Assembly: GCF_015477355.1 (NCBI RefSeq)
Contig: NZ_JADLRJ010000005.1
Coordinates: 248,001-312,000, forward strand
DNA from: Nocardia blacklockiae
GTDB taxonomy: Bacteria; Actinomycetota; Actinomycetes; Mycobacteriales; Mycobacteriaceae
DNA: 64,000 nt
Direction of reading: 5' to 3'
The first letter of the stretch is position 1. The number at the start of each line of letters is the position of its first letter. Under the pieces are notes generated by a model. That model was not told the DNA's origin. It saw only the letters and a program-made list of their open reading frames with translations, and did not search any database. A program made the translations under genes and the position numbers. Shown piece by piece: positions 35,594-43,857 of this stretch.

Positions 35594-35677
35594 ATGAGCA
35601 AGCTCGTCACCACCGGCGGCCCGCTGCCCGCGCGCGGGGGCAAACAGGTGTGGCACAGCGGCCGGCGACCTTGCTGA
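35594..35677 (+). CDS. Putative 27-residue peptide at the head of the CMD/FAD/LLM/GT operon
   Basis: An ATG at 35594 with GGGGAGC upstream opens a 27-codon frame beginning MSKLVTTGGPLPARGG and ending HSGRRPC. Its stop overlaps the GAGGAG ribosome-binding site of the next gene, 8 bp before that ATG. It could be a coupling/leader peptide or a small functional protein. The C-terminal Cys after a basic run is notable. There is no radical-SAM, LanB-like or YcaO gene nearby, so a modified-peptide precursor is not supported by context. Not recognised as any known family. Confidence 0.45.
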   Translation: MSKLVTTGGPLPARGGKQVWHSGRRPC

Positions 35678-35685
35678 GGAGAACG

Positions 35686-36075
35686 ATGAGCACCGAACCC
35701 ACCGGCGAATCGGCGGCCGAACGCCGTCGGCGCGGCCTGCGGAAGATGTCCGAGGTCTACGGCTGGGAGTTCGCCGACGGTCCCGGCGAGCACTTCGCCG
35801 TGACCGCCGACCACCTGTTCGCCGACATCTGGTCGCGGCCGGAACTGTCCGTGCGCGACCGGCGGCTGCTGCTGCTCGGCGCGCTCACCGCGCAGGGCCT
35901 GTTCGACGTCGCGGAGATCCAGATCGGCGCCGCCCTGCGCAACGAGGAACTCACCGCCGACCAGCTGCGCGAGATCGCGCTGTTCCTCTGCCACTACGTG
36001 GGCTGGCCGTCGGGCACCGCGCTGGACGGCGTCGTGGGCAAGGTCGTCGCACAGCACCAGAAGTCCGAGAAGTGA
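35686..36075 (+). CDS. Carboxymuconolactone decarboxylase (AhpD-fold) family protein
   Basis: The 129-residue product has the CMD pattern: FADIWSRPELSVRDRRLLLL, GALTAQGLFDVAEIQIGAAL and LREIALFLCHYVGWPSGTAL. A single Cys (LCHY) stands at the second CxxC position and the first is absent. Related short CMD proteins occur with P450 and oxidoreductase genes in actinobacterial degradation clusters. It is followed after 13 bp by the FAD oxidoreductase gene and clearly shares its transcript. Confidence 0.88.
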   Translation: MSTEPTGESAAERRRRGLRKMSEVYGWEFADGPGEHFAVTADHLFADIWSRPELSVRDRRLLLLGALTAQGLFDVAEIQIGAALRNEELTADQLREIALFLCHYVGWPSGTALDGVVGKVVAQHQKSEK

Positions 36076-36088
36076 GGAAGACCACACG

Positions 36089-37585
36089 ATGACCGAGACA
36101 CCAAGCCTGCGCCCGGCGCGCGCCGCCGCGATCACCGAGTGGGACCTCGAGGCCGACGTGGTGATCGCCGGCTACGGTGTCGCGGGCGCCGCCGCCGCCA
36201 TCGAGGCCGCGCGCGCGGGCGCGGAGGTGCTGGTGCTCGAGCGCACCGGCGGCTGGGGCGGCGCGGCCGCGCAGGCCGGCGGTTTCATCTACCTCGGCGG
36301 CGGGACGCCGCTGCAACGCGCGCTCGGCTTCGACGACACTCCCGAGAACATGGAGAAGTTCCTGGTGGCCGCGCTCGGCCCGGGCGTGAACAAGGCCAAG
36401 ATCCACGACTACTGCCAGGGCAGCGTGGCGCACTACGAGTGGCTGGTGGCCCAGGGCGTGCCGTTCAAGAAGGAGTTCTGGGGCGAGCCCGGCTGGGAGC
36501 CGCCGCACGACGAGGGCCTGATGTACTCCGGCGGCGAGAACGCCGCGCCCTTCCTCGATCTGGTCCCGCCCGCGCCGCGCGGGCACGTGCCACAGATGGC
36601 GAACAAGCGCACCGGCGCGAAGGGCGGCGGCTACATGCTGATGAAGCCGCTCACCGACACGGCCGAATCCCTCGGTGTGCGAGCCGAATACGACCTGCGC
36701 ATCCAGCGGCTGGTGGTCGACGACGACGATCGGGTGGTCGGCCTCGTCGCCAAGCGCTACGGCAAGCAGCTGACCGTGCGGGCCCGGCGCGGCGTGGTGC
36801 TGGCCACCGGCAGCTTCGCCTACCAGCAGCAGATGATCGAGGGCTATGCCCCGCGGCTGATCGGGCGGCCCGGCGCCGCCATCGAGGAGCACGACGGCAT
36901 CGGCATCCGTCTCGCCCAGGCGCTCGGCGCGGACCTCGCGCACATGGACGCCACCGAGGTCGCCTTCTTCGGCGACCCGCAGCGGATGGCGCGCGGCATC
37001 CTCGTCAACGGCCGCGGCCAGCGCTACATCGCCGAGGACACCTACCCGGGCCGCATCGGCCAGGCGACGCTGTTGCAGCAGGAGAACCAGGCCTACCTGA
37101 TCCTCGACGAACAGGCGCTCGAGGCGGCCGACGCGACCGAGACCTCCACGCCGTTCTTCCGCCAGCCCCCGACCTGGGTGGCGGAGTCGATCGAGGAACT
37201 CGAGGCCGAGATGGGCCTGCCCACGGGCGCTCTGCAGACCACGGTCGAGGTCTACAACCGGCACGCCGAGGACAGCGTCGACCCGCTGCTGGGCAAGAAG
37301 CCGGAGTGGGTGAAGGCGATCGGCACTCCGCTGGCGGGTTACGACCTGCGCGGCATGACCGCCGGATTCACCCTCGGCGGCCTGCGCACCGACCTCGACT
37401 CCCGAGTACTGCACGTCTCCGGCGAACCGATCGCCGGACTGTACGCCGCGGGCCGCTGCACCTCCGGCATCTGCGCCGGCGGCTACGCCAGTGGCGCGTC
37501 CCTCGGCGACGGCAGCTTCTACGGCCGCCGCGCGGGACAGGCCGCAGCCACCGGCGAAGCCCCGCACTCCCCTGCGGCGAACTGA
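36089..37585 (+). CDS. FAD-dependent oxidoreductase of the fumarate-reductase/3-ketosteroid-dehydrogenase family
   Basis: The 498-residue product has the dinucleotide motif VVIAGYGVAGAAAAIEA near the N-terminus, GGWGGAAAQAGGFIYLGGG, an ATGSF segment at the second FAD contact and the C-terminal GLYAAGRCTSGICAGGYASG. These features fit the flavoprotein family that includes fumarate reductase and KstD. KstD-type enzymes desaturate ring A of ketosteroids. Whether this one is a dehydrogenase or a reductase is unclear, but the context (P450, KstR-like boxes) favours a hydrophobic cyclic substrate. Confidence 0.88.
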   Translation: MTETPSLRPARAAAITEWDLEADVVIAGYGVAGAAAAIEAARAGAEVLVLERTGGWGGAAAQAGGFIYLGGGTPLQRALGFDDTPENMEKFLVAALGPGVNKAKIHDYCQGSVAHYEWLVAQGVPFKKEFWGEPGWEPPHDEGLMYSGGENAAPFLDLVPPAPRGHVPQMANKRTGAKGGGYMLMKPLTDTAESLGVRAEYDLRIQRLVVDDDDRVVGLVAKRYGKQLTVRARRGVVLATGSFAYQQQMIEGYAPRLIGRPGAAIEEHDGIGIRLAQALGADLAHMDATEVAFFGDPQRMARGILVNGRGQRYIAEDTYPGRIGQATLLQQENQAYLILDEQALEAADATETSTPFFRQPPTWVAESIEELEAEMGLPTGALQTTVEVYNRHAEDSVDPLLGKKPEWVKAIGTPLAGYDLRGMTAGFTLGGLRTDLDSRVLHVSGEPIAGLYAAGRCTSGICAGGYASGASLGDGSFYGRRAGQAAATGEAPHSPAAN

Positions 37586-37598
37586 AAGGATCACCGGC

Positions 37599-38459
37599 AT
37601 GCGATTCGGCATCGTCTTGTTCACCAGCGACCGCGGCATCACCCCCGCCGCGGCCGCGAAGGCCGTCGAGGACCGCGGCTTCGCGTCGTTCTTCGTGCCC
37701 GAGCACACCCACATCCCGGTGAAACGCGAAGCGGCACACCCGACGACCGGCGATGCCAGCCTGCCGGACGATCGCTACACCCGCACCCTCGACCCGTGGG
37801 TGGCGCTGGCCACGGCGGCCGCGGTGACCGAGCGCATCGAGCTGTCCACCGCCGTCGCGCTGCCCGTCGAGCACGACGTGATCACCCTCGCCAAGACCAT
37901 CGCCACGCTGGACCACCTGTCCGGCGGGCGGGTCACCCTGGGCGCCGGATTCGGCTGGAACACCGACGAACTCACCGACCACGGGGTGCCGCCCGCCAAG
38001 CGGCGCACGGTGCTGCGGGAGTACCTCGAGGCCATGAACGCGCTGTGGACCGAGGACGAGGCCGCCTACGACGGGCAGTTCGTGAAGTTCGGGCCGAGCT
38101 GGGCGTGGCCCAAGCCGGCGCAGCAGCACGTCCCGGTGCTGATCGGCACGGCGGGCACCGAACAGGGTTTCCGCTGGATCGCGCAGTCCGCCGACGGCTG
38201 GATCACCACGCCCTACGAGAACGACCTGCTGCTGAGCCGCCTCGAGCTGCTGTCGAAGGTGTGGCAGGACGCCGGGCGCGGCGGGCAGCCCCGCGTCGTC
38301 GCCCTCGACGGCAAGCCCGACGCCGCGCGCCTGGCCGACTGGGCGGCGGCCGGGGTCACCGACGTGCTGTACGGCCTGCCGGACAAGCCGGAGGCCGACG
38401 TGCTCGCCTACCTGGACCGCCTGGCCGGGAAACTCGCCCCGCTCGGCCTGAACGCCTGA
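37599..38459 (+). CDS. LLM-class F420-dependent oxidoreductase
   Basis: The ATG at 37599 gives 286 residues of a luciferase-like TIM barrel: MRFGIVLFTSDRGITPAAAA, FFVPEHTHIPV, then LDHLSGGRVTLGAGFGWNTD and VPVLIGTAGTEQGFRWIAQS. The GAGFGWN segment is typical of F420-dependent actinobacterial members rather than FMN luciferases. It would transfer a hydride to or from a carbonyl or enone. It follows the FAD enzyme by 13 bp, and a 50-bp gap leads to the glycosyltransferase gene. Confidence 0.9.
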   Translation: MRFGIVLFTSDRGITPAAAAKAVEDRGFASFFVPEHTHIPVKREAAHPTTGDASLPDDRYTRTLDPWVALATAAAVTERIELSTAVALPVEHDVITLAKTIATLDHLSGGRVTLGAGFGWNTDELTDHGVPPAKRRTVLREYLEAMNALWTEDEAAYDGQFVKFGPSWAWPKPAQQHVPVLIGTAGTEQGFRWIAQSADGWITTPYENDLLLSRLELLSKVWQDAGRGGQPRVVALDGKPDAARLADWAAAGVTDVLYGLPDKPEADVLAYLDRLAGKLAPLGLNA

Positions 38460-38509
38460 ATCACTTTCTTCCCCTTCCTGTTTCGACCACCGGAGAGTGA
38501 GCCGACACC

Positions 38510-39784
38510 GTGCGCATAGCCCTGCTGTCCTACCGCAGCAAGACCCACTGTGGCGGACAGGGGGTCTATGTCCGGCACCTCAGCCGCGGCCTGGCCGAAC
38601 TCGGACACCGGGTCGAGGTGTTCTCCGGGCAGCCGTACCCGGAGCACCTCGACCCGCGCGTGACGCTGACCGAGGTCCCCGGCCTGGATCTGTACCGGGA
38701 ACCCGACCCCTTCCGCACGCCGCGGCCCGGCGAGATCCGCGACCGGATCGACCTGCTGGAGCTGGGCACCATGTGGACCGCCGGTTTCCCGGAGCCGCGC
38801 ACGTTCAGCCTGCGCGCGGCGCGGCTGCTGCGCGCGCGGGCCGCCGATTTCGATGTGGTGCACGACAATCAGTGCCTCGGCTCCGGACTGCTCGACATCG
38901 CGGCCCGGCTGCCGCTGGTGGCGACCGTGCACCACCCGATCACCCGCGACCGCGCCCTCGACCTGGCCGCCGCGCCGTGGCGGCGCAAACCGTTCGTGCG
39001 CCGCTGGTACGGGTTCCTCGGGATGCAGCGGCGGGTGGCCCGGCAGATCCCGGATCTGATCACGGTGTCCGCGTCCTCGGCCGCCGACATCGTCGACGAC
39101 TTCGGCGTGGCGGTGGAGCAGTTGCACGTGGTGCCGCTGGGCGTGGACACCGAGCTGTTCCGGCCGCGCGAGCGCCGGGTGCCCGGCCGCATCGTCGCGG
39201 TCGCCAGCGCGGACAAGCCGCTCAAGGGCATCGGGCACCTGCTGCAGGCCGTCGCGCGGCTGCGGCTCGCCCACGACATCGAGCTGCGGCTGGTGGCGAA
39301 GCTGGAACCGAACGGCCCCACCGAGAAGCTGATCGCCGAACTCGGCCTGTCCGACATCGTCAGCGCCACCGCGGGACTGTCCGACACCGAACTCGCCGAA
39401 CTGCTCGCGTCGGCCGAGATCGCCTGCATCCCTTCGATGTACGAGGGTTTCTCGCTGCCCGCCGTGGAGGCGATGGCCAGCGGCACGCCGCTGGTCGCCA
39501 GCCGCGCGGGCGCGCTGCCCGAGGTGGTGGGCGACTGCGCCGAGCTGGTCGAGCCCGGCAATGTCGACGAGCTGACCCACACGATCGGCCGGCTGTTCGA
39601 CTCGCGGCGGCGGCTGAGTGAGCTGGGCGCCGCCGGACGGCACCGCGCGGTCACCGTGTACAGCTGGGAAGCCGTTGCGGCACAGACGGTTTCCGTGTAC
39701 GAACGGGCCATCGGCCGGCATCCGGCCGCCACACCGGCGCGGGACGGCGCGGGAATCCAGGCACCAGAGGAGGGCACATGCTGA
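38510..39784 (+). CDS. GT4-family glycosyltransferase
   Basis: A GTG at 38510 with GGAGAG upstream gives 424 residues. The GT-B fold shows MRIALLSYRS, then CGGQGVYVRHLSRGLAELGH in the N-lobe and VVPLGVDTELFRPRERR. The nucleotide-sugar site is CIPSMYEGFSLPAVEAMASG plus PLVASRAGALPEVVGD. The EGFSLPAVE block holds the retaining Glu of GT4. The C-terminal tail is long and overlaps the next gene by 7 bp. Donor and acceptor are unknown; cytosolic or membrane-peripheral. Confidence 0.92.
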   Translation: MRIALLSYRSKTHCGGQGVYVRHLSRGLAELGHRVEVFSGQPYPEHLDPRVTLTEVPGLDLYREPDPFRTPRPGEIRDRIDLLELGTMWTAGFPEPRTFSLRAARLLRARAADFDVVHDNQCLGSGLLDIAARLPLVATVHHPITRDRALDLAAAPWRRKPFVRRWYGFLGMQRRVARQIPDLITVSASSAADIVDDFGVAVEQLHVVPLGVDTELFRPRERRVPGRIVAVASADKPLKGIGHLLQAVARLRLAHDIELRLVAKLEPNGPTEKLIAELGLSDIVSATAGLSDTELAELLASAEIACIPSMYEGFSLPAVEAMASGTPLVASRAGALPEVVGDCAELVEPGNVDELTHTIGRLFDSRRRLSELGAAGRHRAVTVYSWEAVAAQTVSVYERAIGRHPAATPARDGAGIQAPEEGTC

Positions 39785-40503
39785 CCGTAGATTTCGACCG
39801 GCTGGGTATCGGTCCGGGCACCCGCGTCATCGACGTCGGCTGCGGTCAGGGACGGCACTCGTTCGAGGCGTACCGGCGCGGCGCGGACGTGGTGGCCTTC
39901 GACCAGAACGCGAACGACCTGGCCGACGTGAAGGTCATGTTCGGCGCGATGGCCGAGGCCGGCGAGGTGCCGTCCTACGCGAAAGCCGAAGCGGTGCAGG
40001 GCGACGCGCTCGCCCTGCCTTACGACAGCGAGGAGTTCGACGTCGTCGTCGCCTCGGAGATCCTCGAGCACATCCCGCAGGACGACCGGGTGATCGCCGA
40101 GCTGGTGCGGGTCCTCAAGCCCGGCGGGGCGCTGGCGGTCACGGTGCCGCGCTGGCTACCCGAGCGGATCTGCTGGCTGCTCTCCGACGAGTACCACGCC
40201 AACGAGGGCGGCCACGTGCGCATCTACCGCGCCGACGAGCTGCGCGGCAAGATCGCCGGGCAGGGTGTGCGATTCATCCACAGCGCGCACGCCCACGCGC
40301 TGCACTCCCCTTACTGGTGGCTCAAATGCCTGGTGGGCGTGGACAAGACCGACAGCCGGGTGGTCTCGGCCTATCACCGGCTGCTGGTGTGGGACATGAT
40401 GAAACGGCCGTGGTTGACTCGATTCGCCGAGACCGCACTGGATCCGGTCATCGGCAAGAGCGTGGCGCTGTACTTCACCAAGCCGGCGGTGCGCAGTGCC
40501 TGA
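39778..40503 (+). CDS. Class I SAM-dependent methyltransferase
   Basis: This 241-residue Rossmann methyltransferase has SAM motif I VIDVGCGQGRHSFEAYRRGA, acidic VVAFDQNAND and motif EFDVVVASEILEHIPQDDRV typical of UbiE/Coq5-like enzymes. The C-terminal half (HSPYWWLKCLVGVDKTD) is longer than in minimal members. It overlaps the glycosyltransferase gene by 7 bp and the next gene by 8 bp, so the three are translationally coupled. Acceptor unknown. Confidence 0.92.
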   Translation: MLTVDFDRLGIGPGTRVIDVGCGQGRHSFEAYRRGADVVAFDQNANDLADVKVMFGAMAEAGEVPSYAKAEAVQGDALALPYDSEEFDVVVASEILEHIPQDDRVIAELVRVLKPGGALAVTVPRWLPERICWLLSDEYHANEGGHVRIYRADELRGKIAGQGVRFIHSAHAHALHSPYWWLKCLVGVDKTDSRVVSAYHRLLVWDMMKRPWLTRFAETALDPVIGKSVALYFTKPAVRSA

Positions 40504-41566
40504 CCTACCGGCGGTGCCCGGCGTGCTCACCGCCGCGCAGTGTCGGCGGACCGCCGAATCCATTGCGGCCCAACAGGAACCCGACGGCGCGCTGCCCTGG
40601 TTCGCGGGCGGGCACACCGACCCGTGGGATCACGTCGAGAGCGCGATGGCGCTCACCGCGGCCGGGCTGCTGACCGAGGCCCGCGCGGCCTACGCGTGGT
40701 CGGCGCGCACGCAGCGGGCCGACGGCTCCTGGCCCGCGCAGTTCCGCGCCGGCGTGGTCGAGAACCCGGACGCCGACACCAACTTCTGCGCCTACCTGGC
40801 CACCGGGGTCTGGCACTACTACTGCTGCACCGCGGACCGGGCGTTCGCCGCGTCGCTGTGGCCGGCCGTGCGGGCGGCCATCGGGTACGTGACGTCCATG
40901 CAGCAGGGCCGCAACGGCGAGATCGCTTGGCTGCGCAACGCTTCCGGCGGTGTCGCCGACGAGGCGCTGCTGACCGGCTGCGCCAGCATGTTCCACAGCA
41001 TCCGCTGCGCCCTCGCCTTGGCCGAGCTGTTCGGCGAGCCGCAGCCGGACTGGGAGGTGGCGGCGCTGCGCCTCGGGCACGCCCTGCGCCACCATCCGGA
41101 GTCCTTCGCCGAGAAGGACCGCTACTCGATGGACTGGTACTACCCGGTGCTGTGCGGCGCGTTCGACGGCGCGGCCGGTGCGGACCGGATCGCCTCGCGC
41201 TGGGGCGATTTCGTGGTCGGGGACATCGGCATCCGCTGCGTCGCGGATCGGCCCTGGGTGACCGGCGCGGAGACCTGCGAGCTGGCATTGGCCTTGGACA
41301 CCCTCGGCGACCACACCCGCGCCCGGCGCCTGCTGGCCGCCATGCAGCATCTGCGCGAGGACGACGGATCCTATTGGACCGGACTGGTTTTCGCCGACGG
41401 CAAACGCTGGCCCGAGGAACGCACCACCTGGACCGGCGCGGCCGTGATCCTCGCCGCCGACGCCCTCTCCCGCGCCACACCCGGCTCGGGCATCTTCCGG
41501 GACCTCGCCGCACCGATCGACATCACCACCGGTTGCGCCTGCGACTGCGTGGGCTCGCGGCCGTAG
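40496..41566 (+). CDS. Alpha/alpha-toroid protein (prenyltransferase/squalene-cyclase-like or six-hairpin-glycosidase-like repeat)
   Basis: A GTG at 40496 gives 356 residues. The sequence has repeated hairpins with QQEPDGALPWFAGGHTDPW, WDHVESAMALTAAGLL, AYAWSARTQRADGSWPAQF and DGSYWTGLVFADGKRWPEER. Such QxxDGSW/DGAxPW repeats form alpha/alpha barrels in squalene cyclases and protein prenyltransferase beta subunits, and related toroids occur in glycoside hydrolases. No DxDD cyclase motif is evident, so terpene cyclisation is not claimed. The C-terminus holds CACDCVGS, a Cys pair of interest. It is coupled to the GT4 and methyltransferase genes. Confidence 0.8.
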   Translation: MPDLPAVPGVLTAAQCRRTAESIAAQQEPDGALPWFAGGHTDPWDHVESAMALTAAGLLTEARAAYAWSARTQRADGSWPAQFRAGVVENPDADTNFCAYLATGVWHYYCCTADRAFAASLWPAVRAAIGYVTSMQQGRNGEIAWLRNASGGVADEALLTGCASMFHSIRCALALAELFGEPQPDWEVAALRLGHALRHHPESFAEKDRYSMDWYYPVLCGAFDGAAGADRIASRWGDFVVGDIGIRCVADRPWVTGAETCELALALDTLGDHTRARRLLAAMQHLREDDGSYWTGLVFADGKRWPEERTTWTGAAVILAADALSRATPGSGIFRDLAAPIDITTGCACDCVGSRP

Positions 41567-41685
41567 TCGAATCCACCACAGTCCTCGGCGTTCACCGCCA
41601 GCCGCCCTCCCGGCATGTCTTCCCCCGTCATCCCGGCAAAGGCATCACCGTCCCGGGAATACCGTGGGGCGACGCTGAGGGCGGG

Positions 41686-42459
<774 letters not shown>

Positions 42460-42461
42460 CT

Positions 42462-43034
42462 ATGCCCGTGAGCCTGGAGGCGACCCGCCGCCGCCTCACC
42501 GAGAAGCAGGCCGACACCGTCGACCGGCTGACCCGGGCCGCCCTGGAGGTGCTGTCCCGCGAGGGCTTCGCCGGCCTGACCGTACGCATGGTCGCGTCCG
42601 CCGCCGGAGTCGGCACCGCGACCGCCTACACCTATTTCTCCTCCAAGGAACACCTTGTCGCCGAGGTCTTCTGGCGGCGCCTGGCCGCGACCGCCCCGGC
42701 CGAACCCGACGGCGATGCCGACAACGTCGCGCGCACGGTCGCGGTGCTGCGTCAGATCGCGATGCTGGTGGCCGACGAACCGGCGCTCGCCGGAGCGGTG
42801 ACCAGCGCGCTGCTGGGCACCGACCCGGATGTCGCGCACCTGCGCGTGCGCATCGGTAGCGAGATCCGCCGACGCCTGGTCACCGCGCTCGGCGACGGGG
42901 CCGATCCCGAGATCGTGGAATCGCTGGAACTGCTCTACGCCGGGGCGCTGGTGCGCGCCGGGATGGGCTACGCCTCCTACGCCGAGATCGCCGACCGGCT
43001 GGAGCAGGCCGCGCTGCGGGTGCTGCGGCACTGA
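42462..43034 (+). CDS. TetR-family transcription regulator, likely regulator of the P450/peptide operons
   Basis: The ATG at 42462 gives 190 residues. The helix-turn-helix is LTRAALEVLSREGFAGLTVR plus VASAAGVGTATAYTYFSSKE, with the YTYF recognition helix. The C-terminal domain has LRQIAMLVADEPALAGAVTS and EIVESLELLYAGALVRAGMG. Local palindromes of its own promoter type are found 7 kb away at the P450 and peptide/CMD promoters, so it probably represses those operons and responds to their substrate. Confidence 0.9.
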   Translation: MPVSLEATRRRLTEKQADTVDRLTRAALEVLSREGFAGLTVRMVASAAGVGTATAYTYFSSKEHLVAEVFWRRLAATAPAEPDGDADNVARTVAVLRQIAMLVADEPALAGAVTSALLGTDPDVAHLRVRIGSEIRRRLVTALGDGADPEIVESLELLYAGALVRAGMGYASYAEIADRLEQAALRVLRH

Positions 43035-43038
43035 GCGC

Positions 43039-43524
43039 TTAGAGCACCGCTTCGATGGCCTCGACCACGGCCGCGTCCTTCGGCTCGGTGCGCGGCCGGA
43101 ACCGGGCCACCACCTTGCCGTCGCGGTCGACGAGGAACTTCTCGAAGTTCCACTGGATGTCGCCGGCCTCGCCCTCGGCGTCGGCCGTCCGCACCAGCTC
43201 CTGATACAGCGGGTGCCGGTCGTCGCCGTTCACCTCGGACTTCGCGAGCAACGGGAAGTCCACGCCGTAGGTGGTCGAGCAGAACTCCTGGATCTCCTCG
43301 GCCGTGCCGGGCTCCTGGCCCATGAACTGATTGCACGGCACGCCGATCACGCTGAAGCCGCGCGGCCCGTAGGTCTGCTGCAACTCCACCAGACCGGTGT
43401 ACTGCGGCGTCAGGCCGCACTTGGAGGCGACGTTCACGATCAGCAGCGCCTTGTCGCCGGCCAGTTCGCCGAGGGTGGTGGATTCGTCGGTCAGAGTGCG
43501 TACGGCAATGTCACGAATAGTCAC
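43039..43524 (-). CDS. Glutathione-peroxidase-family (thioredoxin-dependent) peroxidase
   Basis: A GTG at 43524 gives 161 residues. The peroxidatic Cys is in VNVASKCGLTPQYTGL, then FSVIGVPCNQFMGQEPGTAE with the second Cys, and IQWNFEKFLVDRDG with the conserved Trp-Asn-Phe. As a Cys homologue it likely reduces organic hydroperoxides with thioredoxin or mycothiol systems. It is convergent with the TetR gene (stops 4 bp apart). Start assignment is uncertain by about nine residues. Confidence 0.92.
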   Translation of the reverse strand: MTIRDIAVRTLTDESTTLGELAGDKALLIVNVASKCGLTPQYTGLVELQQTYGPRGFSVIGVPCNQFMGQEPGTAEEIQEFCSTTYGVDFPLLAKSEVNGDDRHPLYQELVRTADAEGEAGDIQWNFEKFLVDRDGKVVARFRPRTEPKDAAVVEAIEAVL

Positions 43525-43618
43525 ACCGGCGATGATAGGGCGAACCCGCACCGGACCCCCGGGTGAAATCGTCGAGCGCGGATCGCTACGCGATAACCAT
43601 GCGCCCGGATTCGAAAAA

Positions 43619-43632
43619 TGAAACGGGTTCTA
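43619..43632. promoter_or_regulatory. KstR-like box 1 upstream of GMC gene
   Basis: TGAAACGGGTTCTA matches all eight fixed bases of TnnAACnnGTTnnA. It lies 95 bp from the peroxidase start and 225 bp upstream of the GMC ATG. Confidence 0.65.
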
Positions 43633-43766
43633 CGATGTACGAACCGCTCTCGCGAGCCTGTTCGCGGGCGCTCGAGCGGCGCATTGATGATCTATCCGGC
43701 CACTCCAGTCGACCACCGGCGAGGTAGGCCGAGCCCGCGCATCAGGGTCCGCGTCTTCACCAATAT

Positions 43767-43780
43767 TAGAACTTGTTCTA
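43767..43780. promoter_or_regulatory. KstR-like box 2 upstream of GMC gene
   Basis: TAGAACTTGTTCTA matches all eight fixed bases of TnnAACnnGTTnnA and differs from the box at 33863 only in the two central bases. It lies 77 bp upstream of the GMC ATG, suited to repress that promoter. Confidence 0.75.
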
Positions 43781-43857
43781 CAGTGATCTCGGGCACGCTC
43801 TCCGGCACCGAGCGCGACCGCGACCTGCCGACTACTTCGAGGATGAGGTAAAGCACT

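Larger units (their letters stand above)
43525..43857. other. Intergenic region upstream of the GMC oxidoreductase
   Basis: This 333-bp gap between the divergent peroxidase and GMC genes contains no convincing gene. It holds two KstR-like boxes (43619-43632 and 43767-43780) 148 bp apart, one near each side, and the GMC start's RBS (GAGGTAAAG). Confidence 0.6.

Noticed and set aside
35594-35677. Mycofactocin- or lanthipeptide-like precursor
   Set aside because: No radical-SAM, MftB, YcaO or lanthionine synthetase gene lies nearby and the C-terminus does not match MftA.
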